This document shows, in pieces, positions 11,427 through 21,172 of a DNA stretch of 64,000 bases. The DNA comes from Heterohyrax brucei. Its lineage: Eukaryota > Chordata > Mammalia > Hyracoidea > Procaviidae. The stretch lies in assembly GCA_028571685.1 (NCBI GenBank), contig CM053162.1:8746001-8810000 (forward strand), given 5' to 3'. Within the stretch, counting starts at the first letter, position 1, and each line of letters begins with the position of its first letter. A model generated the notes under the pieces. It ran no database searches and was not told where the DNA came from. It saw nothing but the letters and a program-made list of their open reading frames with translations. A program made the position numbers and the translations under genes.

Positions 11427-12710
11427 GGGCGATTTCTTTACATTACGCTTTTATTGAGAGTTTTTTGCTGTTTGGGTATCATGTGAGTCAATAAAGGCTG
11501 GGAGAGATACTGTGAGAATGGATCGCAGTTGTTCCTCTAGGCCACCTTAAAACGAAGGTAAAGGGTATTTGAATACCTCGAAAATCAGTCAGGTTTTCAG
11601 GTGTACAGATCACTCTTACCAGATGGCAAGGTAAGTACCTCTATATCCAACCCAAGATGTTATAAACTAGTTCAAGATACGGAAAGGCTACTGCCCTGCA
11701 GGCCTCTGCTACCAGTCCACAGTTGTAGGTGACACTGTGTAGAATATTGCTTTATATCTGCCTCCCTGTGGAACAAGATGACATCCTGCACAAGCTCCCC
11801 GCCTGCCACAGCACAGGCCACTTAATAGCAGAGGTGGAAAGAGAGCCCAAAGGTGCTGAGATGCAGAGTCCAAAGCCAGGCTCTCACAGTGTGGAAGTTT
11901 TGTCTGCCGATCCCACCAGCAGTGCATCCAAGACCAGCCACCAATGAGGTCCCAGCTCCATCTGCCAGCCCAAAGAGAGAAAAAAAGTGAAAATGGCAAG
12001 TTACCCTCAATCCTCATTCAACCAAAGCAGGGGTCAGTGAAAGACAGGAAGTTTTCCATTCAGTGGTATGAAGTCCAAATTAACAGCACTATGCTGTGTC
12101 CTAGGGCTCACTAGGTGTCCAGAAGGCTTCAGTTAGTTATCACTTCAGGTCTTGTTTCCAGTGAGATTTAGGGAGACATGTGTTTAGTCTGCCATTTTGA
12201 CTCCACCCCTGAAATTAGACTCTTAAATATTTTTGCTCAGTAAAACTTCCTCTCAATCTGTAGGTTATTTTATTTTATTTTTTTAAATAAAGTTATTTAT
12301 CAAAATATTTAGTCTTTTATTTTTACACAAAATATCTTAAATTTTAAGAGACCTCATAAAAATATTTAATTTTTATAAAGTTTCATAAAAAATTTGGAGT
12401 CCTACAACTTAATTTTTCTTCTTGAAGATTAGTTATGTGGAGTCCCTTGCCATTCCATATAAATTTGAGGATTAGCTTTCCTTTTTCTGTAAATAAGACT
12501 GTTGGAATTTTGGTGGGAATTACATTTAACTTATGGATTTCTTTTGGGTACTGACATCTTAACTATACAAAGCTTAGATCCACAAACATGGAAAGTCATT
12601 CCATTTATTCAGGTCTTTCAAATTTCTTTTAGAAATGTTTTATAGGTTTCTGTGTGGAGGTCTTTCATGGTCTTGGTTAAATTTATTCTCAAATATTTTA
12701 TTTTTTTAGA

Positions 12711-12764
12711 CCCTGGCCCCTAGAGTCACCATGAGTCGGATCCTACTCGACGGCACTTGGCTGG
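12711..12764 (+). repeat. Tail-only AfroSINE/RTE-like fragment
   Basis: Fifty-four bases within the old L1 match only the 3' core of the AfroSINE (type 'atgagtcggatcctactcga') and end in 'ggcacttggctgg'. The tRNA-like head is absent. The same tail type is found at 21581, 33813 and 61302. Confidence 0.7.
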
Positions 12765-12929
12765 AATTGTAAATAGTAATGTTATCTTAATTTGCTTTTT
12801 CACATATTCACTGTTGAAGTATAGAGACCTGATTTCTTTTTGTGTGCAATCTACCCAACTTTGTTGAATTCATTTACTAGTTCTAATATCTTTATTGTAA
12901 CTATGACATTTTTTTTAATTAGCTGGTAT

Positions 12930-13098
12930 TTTTTTATTATGACTGAGTGAAAATGTACATTCCCATATGAATTTACATGTCCACCTATATGCAGCTTCCA
13001 CTGTTCTCCCTGCCTGGTGACAGCACACTAATCCTCTCTGCTCCATACATGTCTCATCCTCCCAACAGTCTCCTTTCCCCTCCTCTCCACCCACTCCC
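12930..13098 (-). mobile_element. L1 LINE, severely 5'-truncated 3' UTR
   Basis: A T-rich left end near 12928 is followed by the reverse complement of the terminal 3' UTR of the younger L1s ('tgagtgaaaatgtacattcc' near 12943, then the pyrimidine-rich block complementary to the G-rich tract). It is a typical very short L1 insertion in minus orientation, about 170 bp long. Confidence 0.8.
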
Positions 13099-13154
13099 CT
13101 TTTTTTATTGTGGCACACACACATGTAACAAAACATTTTCCATTTCAACATTGT

Positions 13155-13309
13155 TCACCACTACTGTTGAGTTGATTCCAACTGATAGCGACCCTACAGA
13201 ACAGAGTAGAACTGCCCCGTAGAGTTTCCAAGGAGCACCTGGTGTGTTTGAACTGCTGACCTTTTGATTAGCAGCCATAACACTTAACCACCACACCACC
13301 AGGGTTTCC
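13155..13309 (-). mobile_element. AfroSINE (tRNA-derived SINE)
   Basis: In reverse orientation the element ends at 13309 with 'accaccagggtttcc', the complement of the SINE's 5' start. It contains a tRNA-like head with box A and box B-like sequences (minus strand 'ggttaagtgttatggctgct') and a 3' core read as 'gttgagttgattccaactg' on the plus strand. AfroSINEs are known from afrotherian mammals and are the main lineage marker here. Confidence 0.9.
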
Positions 13310-13435
13310 TTTCAACCTTATATACCTAACGAATTTCAGTGACATTAGTTATGTTTGTTGTATTGTTCAACTATCATCTGTTTCTGAGTTTTTACATCAT
13401 CCTTAGCAGAAATTCAGTGGCACATAAGCAATAAC

Positions 13436-13655
13436 AATGAAAACAATAAATCCCAAACTCACTGCCATCAAGTTGATTTGGACTAATAGCAACTATATAG
13501 GACAGGAGAAAACTGTCCCATTGGATTTCCAATGCTGTAAATCTTTACAGAAACAGACTGCCACATCTTTCTTCTACAGGGTGGCTGGTGGGATTGAGCC
13601 ATAAACTTTTCAGTTAACCATTAAGGGCTTAACCACTGTACCATCAGAGTGCCTG
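13436..13655 (-). mobile_element. AfroSINE, long form
   Basis: This copy has the same core and head as the shorter AfroSINEs but carries an extra middle block ('gctgtaaatctttacagaaa' then 'agactgccacatctttct'). A matching extra block occurs in the SINE at 50838-51052, so it defines a longer subtype. It is diverged, with both ends recognisable. Confidence 0.85.
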
Positions 13656-13732
13656 TTACTGAAGCAATGAGTCCCCTTTTCTCTTCCCACCCTTGGTAAT
13701 CTCTAATAAATGGTGATCTGAATAACCAAACC

Positions 13733-13800
13733 AAACCAGCTGACACTGACTTGATTCTAACTCCATGTGTGTCAGAGTAGAACTATACTGCACTGGGAAT
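13733..13800 (-). repeat. AfroSINE fragment
   Basis: Only the 3' core is recognisable ('gacttgattctaactcc', then 'gtcagagtagaactatactg'). The tRNA head is missing. Confidence 0.6.
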
Positions 13801-14084
13801 TTTTTAAAATAAATTATTTTAATTTTTTTGTTTAAAATGTACACAGCAAAGTATACACTGATTCAACAATGTATATGTGTACAATTCAGTGATTTCATTT
13901 TTCAAGTTATGCAACATTCTAACCCTTCTTCATTACCATAAATTCACTGCCATCAAAGCTTCCCATTTAACATTTTGTGTTGCTGCTGTCAATTTATTCC
14001 TGTATAGATAATTATTTAAAAGAGCACAATGCTCAAGGACATTCTTTACTAATTAAGCTAACTTATTATTTGGTTTACCTTAAA

Positions 14085-15082
14085 TTATTGTTTGGCTTAC
14101 CTTTCATTGACTACACAAAACATTTAACTGTGTGGATCATACTAAACTATGGCTAACTTTGTGGAGAATTGGAATTCCAGAACACCTAATTGTACTTTAA
14201 GGAATCTGTATATGGATCAATAGGCAGTCATGCAAACAGAACAACATGACTCTTTGTGGTTTAAAGTCAGGAAAGGTATGCATCAGGGTTGTATCCTTTC
14301 ACCATATCTTTTCAATCTGTATGCCGAGCAAATAATCCAAGAAGCTGGATTATGCAAAGAAAAACGAGGCATCGAGATTAGAGGATGACTCATTAACAAC
14401 CTGCGTTACACAGACAACTTGCTGAAAATGAAGAAGATTTGAAACACTTACTGATGTCATTAGGTTGAGATGATCAAAGATTTCATTTTACTTGGGTCCA
14501 CGATCAACACCCACGGAAGCAGCAGTCAAGAAATCAAAAGATGCATTGTATTGGGAAAATCCGCTGCAAAGGACCTCTTTAAAGTATCCTAAAGTAAGGA
14601 AGTCACCTTGAAGACTAAAATGCGCTCGACCCAAGCATGATATTTTCAGGTGCATCATATGCATGTGAAATCTGGACCAAGAACAAAGAAGACAGAAGAA
14701 GAATTGATGCCTTTGAATTGTGGTGTTGGAGAAGAATGTTGAATGTACCACAGACAGCCAAAAGAACAAATAGATCTGTTCCGGAAGACATTCTACCAGA
14801 GTGATTCTCAGAAGCCAAGATGGCAAGACTGCATCTTATATACTTTATACACGTTGTCAGAAAGGATCAGTCCCTAGAAGAGGACATCATGCTTGGCAGA
14901 GTGGAGGGTCAACAAAAAAGAGGAAGATCCTCAATGATATGAATTGACGCAGTGGTGGCAGCAATGAACTTAAGCATAGTAACAACTGTGGACATGGCAC
15001 AAGACTAGGCAGTGTTTCATTCTGTTGCCCATAGGGTCACTATGAGTGGGAACCGACTAGAAAGCACCTAATGACAACAATG
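14085..15082 (+). mobile_element. RTE LINE, 3' part (reverse transcriptase C-terminus and tail)
   Basis: The sequence begins in the reverse transcriptase at 'acctttcattgactacac' (peptide of the FIDY type) and runs to an RTE-type tail ('agcacctaatgacaacaatg'). It aligns with 49840-50832 of the plus-strand RTE. The catalytic YADD position reads as 'cgttacacagacaactt' (about 14402-14418), i.e. YTDN, so the active site is lost as well as the frame. An ORF on the minus strand at 14488-14826 is a shadow. Confidence 0.85.
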
Positions 15083-15097
15083 ACATTATTTGGTTTG

Positions 15098-15248
15098 GAA
15101 ACACTGGTGGCATAGATTTTAAGTGCTACAGCTGCTAGTCAAAAGGTTAGCAGTTCAAACCAAGCAGGTGCTTCTTGTAATTTCTACAGGGCAGTTCTAC
15201 TCTGCTCTATAGAGTTGCTATGAGTTGGAATCTACAGCAATGAGTTTG
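15098..15248 (+). mobile_element. AfroSINE
   Basis: A plus-strand copy starting 'gaaacactggtggcatag' with the tRNA-like head ('agtgctacagctgctagtca'), body and 3' core ending 'caatgagtttggttt'. It sits between two RTE fragments that begin at the same internal position of the RTE. Confidence 0.88.
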
Positions 15249-15405
15249 GTTTACCTTTCATTGACTATACAAAAGTATTTGACTTTGTGGATCATACTGA
15301 ACTATGGCTAACGTTGCACAGAATGGGATTTCCAGAACATGTAATTGTGCTCTTAAGGAATATAGATCAAGAGGCTTTATTAATTGGTTTGAAGAAGACC
15401 TTAGG
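15249..15405 (+). mobile_element. RTE LINE fragment, reverse transcriptase
   Basis: About 155 bp that repeat the start of the RTE piece at 14097: both begin 'ttacctttcattgacta' and encode FIDYTK / VDHTELWLTL-type reverse transcriptase sequence. An 86-codon open frame at 15287-15547 begins in the RTE piece and runs into unrelated sequence, so it is not a gene. Confidence 0.75.
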
Positions 15406-15756
15406 AGATAGTTTCAGTTTAAAGATTATTTCTAGGAAATGTTTTCAAGAGTTCATCAGCTTTAATGGATCCAGAATACATGCCATTTCTCTTAAAACAC
15501 AGGTGGTATCATTATCCTCTTTTTATAAAGAAAGTAAACTTAAGTAACTTGACTTAACTACTTTAACTTCATCCCCCTAACTGGATCTTTAGGTTTTCTT
15601 GATACCATAGCCATTGTCAGATAGGTTTAGAATAGGCAGAGTGAAAAATACAAGGAGGGACAGGACCATCGATGAGCCTGTGAGCAGGAGATGAATCTTA
15701 CATGCCAAACTCAAGAGCAGAACTTTCAAGCTCAGGAAAACAATTCATGTCATACA
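15406..15756. other. No gene or recognised repeat
   Basis: Sequence without a recognisable element. It holds no convincing open frame, promoter or RNA gene. Confidence 0.5.
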
Positions 15757-15972
15757 AGGTGTGGCAATTAAGTCCATGACCTTAATTGTTCTACATGCTA
15801 CATAACTCTTTGCTGAATATGACTACAGTCACCTTCAAAGGACTTGCCTTGGGAAGTTCTGAACTGATACCAATACCTACTTCACCCTTCAAAGCAATTT
15901 TGGATTTCTTTCTGGAATAGCCATTGCACATGATGGCAAGGTGGCAAGTTCGCAAACTTAATTGTATTGTTG
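15757..15972 (-). mobile_element. Mariner-like short non-autonomous element
   Basis: The ends are inverted copies: 'gtgtggcaattaagtcc' at the left and 'cgcaaacttaattg' at the right. The inside, in reverse, matches the transposase C-terminal stretch and 3' end of the mariner piece at 15973-16318. The size of about 215 bp and the terminal inverted repeats fit a mariner-derived MITE or an internally deleted mariner. Confidence 0.7.
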
Positions 15973-16318
15973 TCTATGAGGGAGTTTTTAGTCAGTAACC
16001 AAATAACTGTATCGGAACACCCTCCCTGTTAACCTTATCTGGCCCCCAGTGACTTTTTCCTTTACCTAAAGATAAAGGAAATGTTGAGAGGAAGACATTT
16101 TGATGACATTCAGGACATTGAGGGTAATACAATGACTGTTCTGATAGCTATTGCAGAAAAAGAGTTCCAAGGTTACTTTGAAGGGTGGAGTAGGTGCTGG
16201 CCTCTCAGTACATAGCTTCCCAAGGAGAGTACTTCAAAGGCAACTATAGTGATATTCTGCGATGAAGTGTGTAGCACTTTTTCTAGGATGAGTGCATGAA
16301 CTCAATTGGCAGTCCTTG
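15973..16318 (+). pseudogene. Mariner transposase C-terminus and 3' inverted repeat
   Basis: The plus strand encodes, with interruptions, a mariner-type transposase C-terminus: MREFLVSNQITVSEHPP near 15975-16030, then LAPSDFFLYLKIKEMLRG near 16040-16095, then AEKEFQGYFEGWSRCW near 16155-16200. The D of PSDFF is the third acidic residue of the mariner D,D34D catalytic triad. The right end ('gcatgaactcaattggcag') is an inverted counterpart of the left end of the neighbouring short element. The first two catalytic D residues are absent because only the C-terminal end is present, and stops follow. Long dead. Confidence 0.8.
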
Positions 16319-16384
16319 ATAAGTCGTTAGAACCAGCTCTAAGTTGAACATTGTTTGAAATAGTCTAAAAATGGATTAAAATGT

Positions 16385-16472
16385 AAAGCAGGAAAGAAGG
16401 AAAAGGAAGAAGAAAGAGTTTCAGGGAAATTAGAATGGAAGGAAAGAAGAAAAAAAAAGAAAAAGGAAGCTG
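16385..16472. repeat. GA-rich purine tract
   Basis: About 90 bp of nearly pure A and G (runs of 'gaaaggaaga' and 'aagaaaaaaaaagaaaaagg'). Flanking sequence 16319-16384 and 16473-16756 shows no gene. Confidence 0.8.
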
Positions 16473-17166
16473 GGTCATATACTCCAGGACTTTACTTACC
16501 AGTATACTGCTGGTTGAGATCAGGTAGTGATGGGCAAATACATAGCAATCTGAAGTCCAATGCCACGGTGGATGTGGTTTACCTAAGAAAAGGTTGTTTT
16601 ACTGACCCCAATCACTTCTTGCTAAGTGATTGGTCCTCTACAGTATGCATGTGAAAGACAATTGAGAAATTTTACTCTAATTATACACTGAATCAGAAAC
16701 TGATTGAGATGACACATAGAATGTGAAAACAGAAGAGAAAATTTCCATGGAAAAGCTGAATGGTTGTTGTATGTCCAACTGATGGGGTCATGATTCTCAG
16801 TAGTTTGGTGGTTGTGATACAGTTTGGCAGTTATGTAACAATACAATCACCTTCATAATGAGATCTAACATAATGTAATGACCTCCATGATGAGATCTAC
16901 TATGAGCAGCCAATAAATGGAAAAGGAATTTCCTTGGGGATTTAGTCTGCATCTGATATATATACCTTTCTGGCAAAGCTTGCTAGCTTTTGCTCACTGT
17001 GGACCCTGCATCCAGATCACCTTCATCCGACCTCTGGTTATGGGGATATGTATCAAGAGTCTCATGTTTTACCTGCCAGTCATGGATCCTTCAGCCTTGA
17101 CAGCCTGTGAGCCAGCAGCTGTCTGACATGCCAATCTTGGATTCACCAGCCCCTGAAGCTATGAGG

Positions 17167-17337
17167 ACGGCCAATCTAGTTCATGAACTCATTCTACAAA
17201 AAGTGCTACATACCTCACTGCTGAATATCACTACAGTCACCTTCAAAGTACTCCTCTTGAGAAGCGACGCACTGACACCAGTGCCTAGTCCACCCTTCAA
17301 AGTAACTTTGGAACTCTTTTTCTGGAATGGCCATCAG
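17167..17337 (-). mobile_element. Mariner-like fragment inside the 5' LTR
   Basis: In reverse orientation it matches the mariner remnants at 15757 and 16150: 'gtgctacatacctcactg', 'cagtcaccttcaaagta' and 'tttctggaatggccat'. The left end 'agttcatgaactc' resembles a mariner terminal repeat. It is a third related piece within 1.6 kb. Confidence 0.7.
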
Positions 17338-17570
17338 TCATTGTATTACATACATATGTATGCATATACATGTTTATATATAGATACATATACATCTGTA
17401 TATTATAAATATAAATATAATTTTTTGTATAATTTATTAATATAATTTAAATATAATGACTATAAACATAAATTTTAAATATAAATATATAAATATACAT
17501 ATCTATGTAAATGCACACATACATATACCCATATATGTAAGTATATATACATATACATATACACATAGAC
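17338..17570. repeat. AT-rich microsatellite (TA / ATAC / TATAAA type)
   Basis: Mixed TA, TACA and TATAAA units with little other sequence. It lies just upstream of the LTR's terminal block, at the place where the 3' LTR carries a GT/CA tract. Confidence 0.85.
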
Positions 17571-18225
17571 ACACTTCACTGGTTTTGATATTCTAGATAA
17601 CCCAGCCTAAGACACTTTCTACTTAAAGTGGTTCTAGAGAAACAAACTTGTAAGACTGGCTTTCCTAAATTGGTTTGTAAGTCTGCCTAGTCTTAAAGAT
17701 GCTGGTAATTCTGATTCCAGAAGTAAAAAGGGTACTGGTAATACATGGTCATGAGATGTTGCTGCTGTTAGGTGCTGTCAAGTTGGTACAGACTCACAGT
17801 GATCTTATGCACAACAGAATTAAACATCAGCTGGTCTTACACCACGTCCACGATCATTCTTATGCTTAAACACATTGTTATGGCTACTGTGTCAATTCAT
17901 CTCATCTAGGATCTTCCTCTTTTTCACTGACCCCCTGCTCTATTAAGCACAATGTCCTTCTCCATGGACTGATCTTCCTGACAACATGCCCAAAGTATGT
18001 GAGACACAGTCTTGCCATCTTGGCTTCCAAAGAGCACTCTGATTGTACTTCTTCCAGAACAGATCTGTTTGTTCTTTTGGCAGTCCATGGAACATTCAAT
18101 ATTCTTCTCCAACACCACAATTCAAAGGCATCAATTCTTCTTCTGTCTTCTTTGTTCAGTGTCCAGCTTTTACATGCATATGATAACTGAAAATATCATG
18201 GCTTGGGTCAGGCACCCTTCAGTCT

Positions 18226-19041
18226 TCAAGGTGATATCTTTATTTTCAATAATTTAAAGAGATCCTTTGCAGCAGATTTCACCAATGCAATGCGTCTTTT
18301 GATGTCTTGATTGTTGCTTCCATGTGAATTAATGATGCACCCAAGTGAAATGAAATCCTTGACAACTTCAACCCTTTCTCCATTTATGGTGATACTGCTT
18401 ACTGGTCCAGATGTGAGGATTCTTGTTTTCTTGATGTTGAGGTACAATGCATACTGAAGTCTGTGGTCCTTGATTTTCATCAGTGTTTTAAATCTTCTTT
18501 ACTTCCAGCAATAAGATGTTGTCTACATAACACAGGTTGTTAATGAGTTGTTCTCCAATCCTGATGCCTTATTATTTGCAAAACCCAGCTTCTCTGATTT
18601 TTTGCTTGCCATACAGATTGAAAAGATATGATGAAAGCATACAACCCTGACACACGTTTCCCAACTTTAAACCATGCAATGTCCTTTTGTTCTGTTTACA
18701 CAACTACCTCTTGACCCATATACCAATGCCATAAGAGCACAGTGAAGTGTTCTGAAATTCCTGTTCTCTGCAGTGTTATCCATAATTTATTATGATCCAC
18801 ACAATTGAATGCCTTTCTATAGTCAATGAAACACAGGGTAAACATCTTTCTGGTATTCTCTGCTTTGAGATAAGATCCACCTGACATCAGCAGTGACATC
18901 CCTGGTTCCACATCCTTTTCTGAATCCAGCTTGAATTTCTGGCAGTTCCTTGTTAATATAGTGTTGCAATCGCTTTTGAATGATATTGAGCAAAACTTTA
19001 CTTGCAAGTATGTTATTGATGTTATTCAGTAATTTCCACAT
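18226..19041 (-). pseudogene. RTE reverse transcriptase remnant
   Basis: The best-preserved coding stretch of the minus-strand RTE. Pieces in different frames cover the fingers and palm (LQHYINKELPEIQAGFRKG at about 18930-18990; FIDYRKAFNCVDHNKLWITL at about 18780-18835) and the post-palm region with NIKKTRILTSGPV and FISLGCIINSHG (18300-18450). RTE proteins combine an endonuclease and this reverse transcriptase in one chain of about 1000 residues. Frame changes and the lost YADD box make it inactive. Confidence 0.85.
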
Positions 19042-19645
19042 TCAGTTGGATCACCTTTCTTTGGAATGGATGTAAATATGGATTTCTTCCAGTCAGTTGG
19101 CCAGGTATCTGTCCTCCAAATTCCTTGGCTTGTAGGCAACTGAGTACTTCCAGTGTTACATCAATTTGTTGAAATATCTCAATTGATATTTCATCAATTC
19201 CTTGAGCCTTGTTTTTTTGCTAATGCCTTCAATGCAGCTTCTGTTTCTTCCTTCAGTGCTATCAGTTCTGGATCATACGCTACTTCTTCAAATTGCTGAC
19301 CATCAGCCAGTTTTTTCTGGTATAATGACTCTGTATATTCCTTCCATCTTCTTTTGATGCTCCCTGAGTCATTTAATATTTTCCTGTAGAATCCTTCGTG
19401 ATTCTAACTTGAGGCTTGAAGTGTTTCTTCAGTTCCTTCAGCTTGAGAAATGCAGAACGTGTTTTTTCCCTTCTGGTTTTCCATTTCCAGGTCTTTGCAT
19501 GCATCATTGTAAGACTTTATTTTGTCTTCTCAAGCTGCTCTTTGAAATCTTTTGTTCAGTGCTTTTACTTCGCCAGTTCTTCCTTTTGCTTTAGCTGCTT
19601 GAAGTTCAAAAGTAAGTTTCTGAATCTCAGTTTGGTCTTTTCTTT

Positions 19646-19681
19646 CCTTCTGTTTTTTATTTTATTTTATTTTATTTTTTA
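19646..19681. repeat. (TTTTA)n microsatellite
   Basis: Repeated 'ttttattttattttatttt' inside the RTE copy, probably grown from an A-rich stretch of the RTE sense strand. Confidence 0.9.
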
Positions 19682-20514
19682 ATGACCTCTTGCTCTTTCA
19701 TGTATCATGTCTTTGATGTCATTCCACAATTTGTCTGGTCATGAGTGGTCAACACATCAAATCTGTTCTTGAGCTGCTCTTTAAACTTGGTAGGGATATA
19801 CTCAAGCTCATATTTTGGCTCTCGTAGGGTTGTTTTAATAGTTCACTGTCTATTACTAGTAGTATTAGTATTCCACCTCTGTCATTATTTCTATCACTGA
19901 GGCCCATATTTTCCAACTAGTGATCTTTTTTTCTTTATTTCCAAATTTTACATTCCAGTCAACAGTAATCATCAATGCATCTTGATTGCATATTTGATCA
20001 ATTTCAAACTGCAGAAGCTGATAAAAATCTTCAATCTCTTCATCTTTGGCCTTAGTGGTTGGTGCATAAGTTTGAATAATAGTAGTATTACCTGTCCTTC
20101 CTTATAGGTATGTGGATATTATGCTGTCACTGATCGCAAAGTGTTCTTTTTGATGATGAGTGCACATGGTTCCTCTCCAAGTTTTCATTCCCTGCATATG
20201 GACCATACGATTGGAGATTCAAAATGTACCAAATCTGTCCATTTCAGATCACCAATGCCTAGGATATCAATGTTCATGTGTTTTATTTCATTTTTCACAA
20301 TTTCCAATTTTCCTAGATACTTCATACATTGCATTTCCCAATCATTAAAGGATATTTGCAGTTGTTTCTGCTCATTTCATTCATGCCACATCAGCAAAAG
20401 AAGACCTCAAAGGCTTTACTCCATTTATATCATTAAGGTTCCCTCTACTTTGAGGAGGAGTCTCTTCTGAGTACTTTCAAACCTGAGGGGATCATTTTCC
20501 ATCACTATCTCAGA

Positions 20515-20690
20515 AACTCTGGTGTCATAGTGGGTTCAGTGCTTTGTCTGCTAACCAAAAGGTGAGCAATTCAAATATGCCAGGTGCTGCTTAGAAACTC
20601 TATGGAGCAGTTCTACTCTGACCTCTAGGTATGAGTTGGACCTGACTCGACAGCAGTGGGTTTTTTGTTTTTGTTTTTTTAATATCTGAT
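20515..20690 (+). mobile_element. AfroSINE inside the RTE
   Basis: Starts 'gaaactctggtgtcatagtg', has the tRNA-like head and body, and a 3' core reading 'tatgagttggacctgactcg' followed by 'cagcagtgggttttttg'. Opposite in orientation to its RTE host, so it is a later insertion. Confidence 0.88.
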
Positions 20691-20905
20691 AAGTCCTGTT
20701 GCTATTTATTAGACTTTCCCTGCTAATACTTTTCAGAAGTAGGCTACCAGTCTGTCTTAGTCTGAAGCTCGGCTGAAACCTGTCTACTACAAGTGACCCT
20801 GCTGGTACCCAAATACCAGTGGTATAGCTTCCAGCATCACAGCAACAAGCAAGTCTCCATGATAGACAAGTGGGATCTGCCCACTCTATCTTTACTCTCC
20901 TTATC

Positions 20906-21172
20906 TGATGCCATGGGAGCTGAGTGATAGTGGTGAGACAGCAGGAGACTTTTCATTCATTCATTCAAGAAGAGGAAGCAGAATAACCTGCAGGGCAGTC
21001 TGGCCCAGAAAAGGAGTGTAAGAGCAGGGTAAAGTGGTCAGGGGGCAACTGGGAAATTGGTTTTCTATTTATATTATTTTGAATAATAATGCGAATTGCA
21101 AAGAGGGGAATGGAGAATAAATTATGTAATGTGAAAAAAAAAGAAAGAAAGATGAAAAATAAGTTCACTACA
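20906..21172. other. No gene recognised
   Basis: Includes a short 'attcattcattca' run near 20955 and an A-rich stretch at 21128-21160. It may include degraded ERV-L leader sequence, which I could not confirm. Short ORFs on both strands carry no recognisable motif. Confidence 0.4.

Larger units (their letters stand above)
8650..12222 (-). mobile_element. L1 LINE, minus strand, large internal deletion
   Basis: Read from 12222 leftward, the copy has an intact-looking 5' terminus (minus-strand 'ggggtggagtcaaaatggc'), a 5' UTR, ORF1 (11426 to about 10545), the spacer and the start of ORF2. At about 9517 the sequence passes directly from the ORF2 endonuclease to the ORF2 C-terminus, skipping the whole reverse transcriptase, and then continues through the 3' UTR to 8650. 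The T-rich end that would mark a poly(A) tail is absent at 8650. It lies tail to tail with the plus-strand L1 at 3868-8649. Confidence 0.85.
2350..12918 (-). mobile_element. Old L1 (L1M-like), minus strand, broken by later insertions
   Basis: The outer pieces 2350-3010, 3535-3867, 12223-12710 and 12765-12918 belong to one old L1 read on the minus strand. The left piece starts with a T-rich 3' end and continues through the 3' UTR. The second piece encodes an L1 ORF2 C-terminal segment on the minus strand (KYMKRCSKSLAIRDMQ, about 3600-3660). The right pieces correspond to reverse transcriptase sequence further upstream. Its sequence differs clearly from the younger L1s, whose 3' UTR it lacks. 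It was later hit by a solo LTR, a pair of L1s and a SINE-tail fragment. It is heavily degraded. The subfamily is a guess. Confidence 0.7.
13099..13985 (-). mobile_element. Old L1 3' region, minus strand, cut by AfroSINEs
   Basis: The pieces 13099-13154, 13310-13435, 13656-13732 and 13801-13985 resemble the 3' end of old mammalian L1s in reverse ('attgtggcacacacacatgt', later 'tacaattcagtgatttc'). The stretch from 13801 repeats the motif of the earlier pieces and may be a second old copy. Three AfroSINE-type insertions interrupt it. No ORF survives. Confidence 0.55.
16757..17614 (+). mobile_element. 5' LTR of the ERV-L fossil
   Basis: Landmarks shared in order with the 3' LTR: 'ggcagttatgtaa', 'atgagatctactatgagcag', 'tttctggcaaagcttgct', 'gacctctggtt', and a 3' end of the type 'cccagcctaagaca'. 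It is longer than the 3' LTR because a mariner fragment and an AT-rich microsatellite lie inside it. Its first bases are diverged, so the start is good to within a few bases. Confidence 0.78.
17757..20905 (-). mobile_element. RTE LINE, near full length, minus strand
   Basis: Read from 20905 to 17757 on the minus strand. An endonuclease lies at about 20450-19680 (minus-strand MNIDILGIGDLKWT near 20270) and a reverse transcriptase at about 19050-18450 (QAGFRKGCGTRD, FIDYRKAFNCVDHNKLW). The C-terminal part (KIKDHRLQYALYLNIKKT, INGERVEVVKDFISLGC) follows to 18226, then an ending near 17930 and the 3' tail. The catalytic YADD box reads YVDN, and frames are interrupted many times. An AfroSINE sits in the 5' part. 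The element lies inside the ERV-L leader/gag stretch. Confidence 0.88.

Noticed and set aside
17338-17570. CRISPR-like or replication-origin-like regular repeat
   Set aside because: The units are irregular TA-rich microsatellite without spacers; the genome is clearly mammalian.
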